The position numbers were made by a program, and so were the translations under genes. This document shows, in pieces, positions 7,101 to 8,693 of a stretch of DNA of 8,693 nt. The notes beneath the pieces are model-generated. The model was not told where the DNA came from, made no database searches, and saw only the letters and a list, made by a program, of their open reading frames with translations. The stretch's first letter is position 1; every line of letters starts with the position of its first letter. Location of the stretch: assembly GCA_016303195.1 (NCBI GenBank), contig JAEDMD010000074.1:1-8693 (forward strand), given 5' to 3'. The stretch is from Oscillospiraceae bacterium (lineage in GTDB: Bacteria; Bacillota; Clostridia; Oscillospirales; Ruminococcaceae).

Positions 7101-7960
7101 GTGTTCCTGAAGGACAGGCTGCTAATACAAAGCAGGGACGTATCGTTCAGCTTGGCGATGACATGATCTCTATCAAGGGTACACCTTTCGATCCGGGTAC
7201 ACCTTACCTCTTTGAGGACTCAAGCATGATAAAGATCGGCGACACATGGTATTACTCATTCTGCCACAACTGGAGCGTTCCGGGCGGCGCAAGCGTAAAC
7301 GGCAATTCATTCGGCAGCGCTGATATCGGTTACATGACTTCTAAAAATCCACTTGGCGGATACCAGTATCAGGGTGTTGTATTCAAGAACACAGGTACTC
7401 AGAGACTTGACAACGGCGGTAACAACCACCACTCAGTCATTGAATTCAAGGGCAACTACTATGTGCTTTATCACTCACGTCAGCTCGAAATGCGTATGGG
7501 CGTTAACGGCGGCAAGGGCCTCAATTACAGATCACCCTGTATCGATAAGGCAACTATAAGCAACGGCAAGATCACTTGCAGCGGTTCACAGAATGGTGTA
7601 AGCCAGATCGAGAACCTCAACCCATATGAGACTGTACAGGCAGAGACAATGTCTAACCAGTCCAAGAACATAAGCGTAAACGGATTAGGCAACACAACTG
7701 TCAAGGCTAAGAAGGGCGAATGGATCAAGGTCAGCGGCGTTGACCTCAGCAAGGGCGTATCTTCTATCAAGGTCAAGGGCAGCGGAAACGCAGTAGTTAA
7801 GTTCTGCGTAGGTTCTACAACAGGTGCTTGCCTCGGTTACGGCGAACTCAATGGCAGCGAAAACGAACTCGCAGCAGCAGAAAATGACGTAACAGGCGTT
7901 AAGGATATCTACATGGTATTCAGCGGTGACTGCGAGATCGATTACTGGAGCTTTTCATAA
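4115..7960 (+). CDS. Secreted cellulosomal xylanase/debranching enzyme: CBM22-GH10-CBM22-dockerin-GH43-CBM6
   Basis: The protein has 1281 aa and is exported by a Sec signal peptide (likely cleavage after A32, VTYA/AEAV). Modules in order: CBM22 (about 36-180); GH10 endo-1,4-beta-xylanase (about 186-546) with acid/base E334 in YDVCNE and nucleophile E457 in ITELDI; linker; second CBM22 (569-718); type I dockerin (733-797) with calcium loops D737-N739-D741...D748 and D770-D772-S774...D781; GH43 five-bladed propeller (about 810-1165) with likely base D841, pKa-setting D977 and acid E1034, plus the NHHS motif at 1104-1107; and a C-terminal CBM6-like module (about 1170-1281). It should cleave xylan internally and remove arabinose or xylose units; the exact GH43 activity is not determined. 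The start at 4115 is fixed by AGGAGG eight bases upstream. Lysine is mostly AAG and rare ATA is sparse, unlike the flanking genes, suggesting high expression. The dockerin is central rather than terminal. Confidence 0.93.
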   Translation: MKMRRITSALTAIACTAGMLAVFPSVADVTYAAEAVRNDFEETYEGWHGSTVDVDLVAAEGIGEAGSRGMTVTNRTSPSDGAASSKGFYLSGGISYDYSVDVYSENDETFHLSLLYIDEKTNEETVVELDSKDVKGGQWTKLSSEFKAPKDTYEYRLTITTDSTNDFTFDNVLITNRVSKNTVKAAPAGKGLKDEFANYFRVGNILNGGTVKNSSITAIMLKDHNVIECENETKPDATLVQNGSSNTNIKVSLNSCAAIADFCQKNGIGFRGHTFVWHSQTPEWFFKSNFQQSGSWVDKNTMNQRMESYIKNMFAAFAQQYPSLELFAYDVCNECVSDDSNRTKNNGGARVGGYGNGASPWVQVYGDNSFVEQAFTYARTYAPDGCKLYYNDYNEYWDHKRDCIYNMCKNLFNKGILDGVGMQSHINADWNGFSGYDAYVTAMKKYLSIGCDVQITELDISTEGGKYSLDDQAKKYKAIFKAAYDWNKEHPDKNRVSLVQVWGPTDNNSWVGTDKASGRSNAPLLYTGDYQPKAAYTAITEIVPDSEWGDGSHPADGQPVSEPELNEEGYWFHNTFEGGTDSWSGRGSASVESASGGFNNSKALYCSGREATWNGASFTPSSRIFKPGESYSFSVNAMANEGPDVSTFKLTLQYTGSDGEPHYDEIASGAAPKGEWIQLQNAAYKIPADASDMLIYVEIIDEDNLASFYVDDAIGAPAGTQIAGPGQPKVKTLILGDINFDEAIDSLDVVAGRKGIIKEISDNTAKKAADVDQSGAYELNDLVLLQEYVLGKIKEFPVNKPAVPVLDTSKYEPMFNNIQLGESFKKLTENNPIYTQRFGADPGWMVYDGRLYVYTTADQFAYKNNQMIENDYSSGYINCLSTADLVNWTDHGQIPVAKTRVNGTPIAKWANNAWAPDAAWKKINGQDKFFLYFANNGSGIGVITADDPTFTKNAKDPLGHELISRSTPNSNVTWLFDPGVYYDPDTDTAIMAYGGGVPEGQAANTKQGRIVQLGDDMISIKGTPFDPGTPYLFEDSSMIKIGDTWYYSFCHNWSVPGGASVNGNSFGSADIGYMTSKNPLGGYQYQGVVFKNTGTQRLDNGGNNHHSVIEFKGNYYVLYHSRQLEMRMGVNGGKGLNYRSPCIDKATISNGKITCSGSQNGVSQIENLNPYETVQAETMSNQSKNISVNGLGNTTVKAKKGEWIKVSGVDLSKGVSSIKVKGSGNAVVKFCVGSTTGACLGYGELNGSENELAAAENDVTGVKDIYMVFSGDCEIDYWSFS

Positions 7961-8131
7961 GTTCTGATTCTTTTCACTGATGATAATGCCCTCCATCTGC
8001 ACAGCGGAGGGCATATCACAGGCTGTTCGGCACTTAACAGTCTTTATATCCGTAAAATTTAGTTGTAAGGGACAAATCAGAGAAACCGTACTGTTGAAAG
8101 TGCGTTTTTTCCTTTTAACAGGAGCAATATA
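7961..8131 (+). other. Intergenic region before the Spo0A-like gene
   Basis: After the stem-loop, this 171-base gap contains no convincing sigma-A promoter. Candidate -10 sequences such as TAAAAT (8053-8058) lack a good -35. TTAACAG occurs twice (8034-8040 and 8115-8121). TGTTGAA (8091-8097) differs by one base from the Spo0A box core TGTCGAA. The downstream gene may be expressed from a weak or alternative promoter, or by read-through from the xylanase gene. Confidence 0.35.
7982..8017 (+). terminator. Stem-loop downstream of the xylanase gene
   Basis: TGCCCTCC (7987-7994) pairs with GGAGGGCA (8006-8013) around an 11-base loop, and GATA (7982-7985) pairs with TATC (8014-8017) after a single bulged A, giving 12 base pairs. 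It begins 21 bases after the stop codon, where a terminator is expected. No T run follows (ATATCACAGG), so it is not a classical intrinsic terminator. It could be a 3' stabilising or processing structure that permits some read-through into the next gene. Confidence 0.5.
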
Positions 8132-8693
8132 ATGGATACTCAGGTGATGATAGGCGATAATTCCATCGCTGTTGGTCTTATCATGGCGGAGGCTGTGAAA
8201 AAGCGTGGGCTGATAGTCAGATGTTTCAGAAACCGTGGAAATGTTCTGCGTGATATGCTGAATGAAGACCCGTCTGCCGTGGCGATAGGCATTTTTTACA
8301 GGGATTTTGATAAGGTGTGCGAGAATATTTCGGCGCTGAAAAGGGAATTCCCCGAAAGCAGGATAGTCATAGGCGCTTTCTGCTATCGGAGGAGCGAACT
8401 TATGCAGTTCATTGACGCAGGAGCGGATTACTGCTTCGGTATGCCCATGCAGACCGATATCGTCATGCGCAACATTATGGAGATGGTCAGCGGAAACTGG
8501 GGCGACAGGCTGTCCGCTGAGGGATTTCTCCGAGCCTGCGGTATGCCTGAGAAGAAGAAAGGTTTCCGCTATCTTGCGGAGGCTGTGCGGATATGCACCG
8601 ATGATACCTCTGCGCTGTCTGGCAGGATAACGGGAGTTTATCGGAGTATTGCCGAAAAATATCGCTCCGAAGCAGGTGCGGTCGAGCGTTCTA
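8132..8693 (+). CDS. Spo0A-like regulator with degenerate receiver domain (partial, runs off the window)
   Basis: The first 187 residues are present. Residues 1-121 follow the layout of a response-regulator receiver (VMIGDN at 5-10, a GADYCFG strand at 97-103), and residues about 128-187 match the Spo0A C-terminal DNA-binding domain (GMPEKKKGFRYLAEAV, then ITGVYRSIAEKY and AVERS, the start of the recognition helix region). The receiver should not be phosphorylated: the acceptor Asp position is G53 (VAIGIF), the first acidic-pocket residue is G8, the switch Thr position is G81 and the conserved Lys is M104. Only D9 remains. It is therefore a Spo0A paralogue, not a standard Spo0A of the phosphorelay. 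The start at 8132 has AGGAG seven bases upstream. The end of the domain is cut off. Its targets are unknown; its place after the xylanase gene is suggestive only. Confidence 0.82.
   Translation, partial: MDTQVMIGDNSIAVGLIMAEAVKKRGLIVRCFRNRGNVLRDMLNEDPSAVAIGIFYRDFDKVCENISALKREFPESRIVIGAFCYRRSELMQFIDAGADYCFGMPMQTDIVMRNIMEMVSGNWGDRLSAEGFLRACGMPEKKKGFRYLAEAVRICTDDTSALSGRITGVYRSIAEKYRSEAGAVERS

Overview
The window looks like chromosomal DNA of moderate G+C from a fibre-degrading, anaerobic Gram-positive gut bacterium, most likely a Ruminococcus-type member of the Clostridia (R. flavefaciens, R. champanellensis or R. albus lineage). The grounds are a secreted multi-modular xylanase with an internal type I dockerin, which is a cellulosome component, strong AGGAGG-type ribosome binding sites, and a Spo0A-family DNA-binding domain. 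The species assignment is inference.

Layout. Positions 1-100 hold a perfect GC-rich palindrome and a degenerate heptamer tandem array that runs into the tadA stop codon. Positions 98-3694 carry three minus-strand genes. In transcription order they are recQ (618 aa, its own promoter), a 387-aa polytopic membrane protein that aligns with CPBP/CAAX-type membrane proteases but has lost every catalytic residue, and tadA (tRNA adenosine deaminase), translationally coupled to the membrane gene by a TGATG stop/start overlap. Positions 3695-4114 are a divergent regulatory region of about 420 bases. It contains the recQ promoter, a cluster of GTACAA motifs, a large inverted repeat, and the xylanase promoter with a 12-base palindrome between its -35 and -10 elements. 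Positions 4115-7960 encode a 1281-aa secreted enzyme read as signal peptide, CBM22, GH10, CBM22, dockerin, GH43, CBM6. A 171-base gap with a strong stem-loop follows. The window ends inside a gene (8132-8693+) for a Spo0A-like regulator whose receiver domain lacks all phosphorylation residues.

How the parts work together. The large enzyme should cut the xylan backbone (GH10) and remove side chains or xylo-oligosaccharide ends (GH43), held on substrate by its CBMs and docked to a scaffoldin through the dockerin. recQ and tadA are housekeeping genes and do not appear related to xylan use. The phosphorylation-independent Spo0A-like protein just downstream of the xylanase, on the same strand, is the least ordinary gene here. 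The catalytically dead CPBP homologue and the organised divergent promoter region also deserve attention. No RNA genes, insertion sequences or CRISPR arrays are visible.
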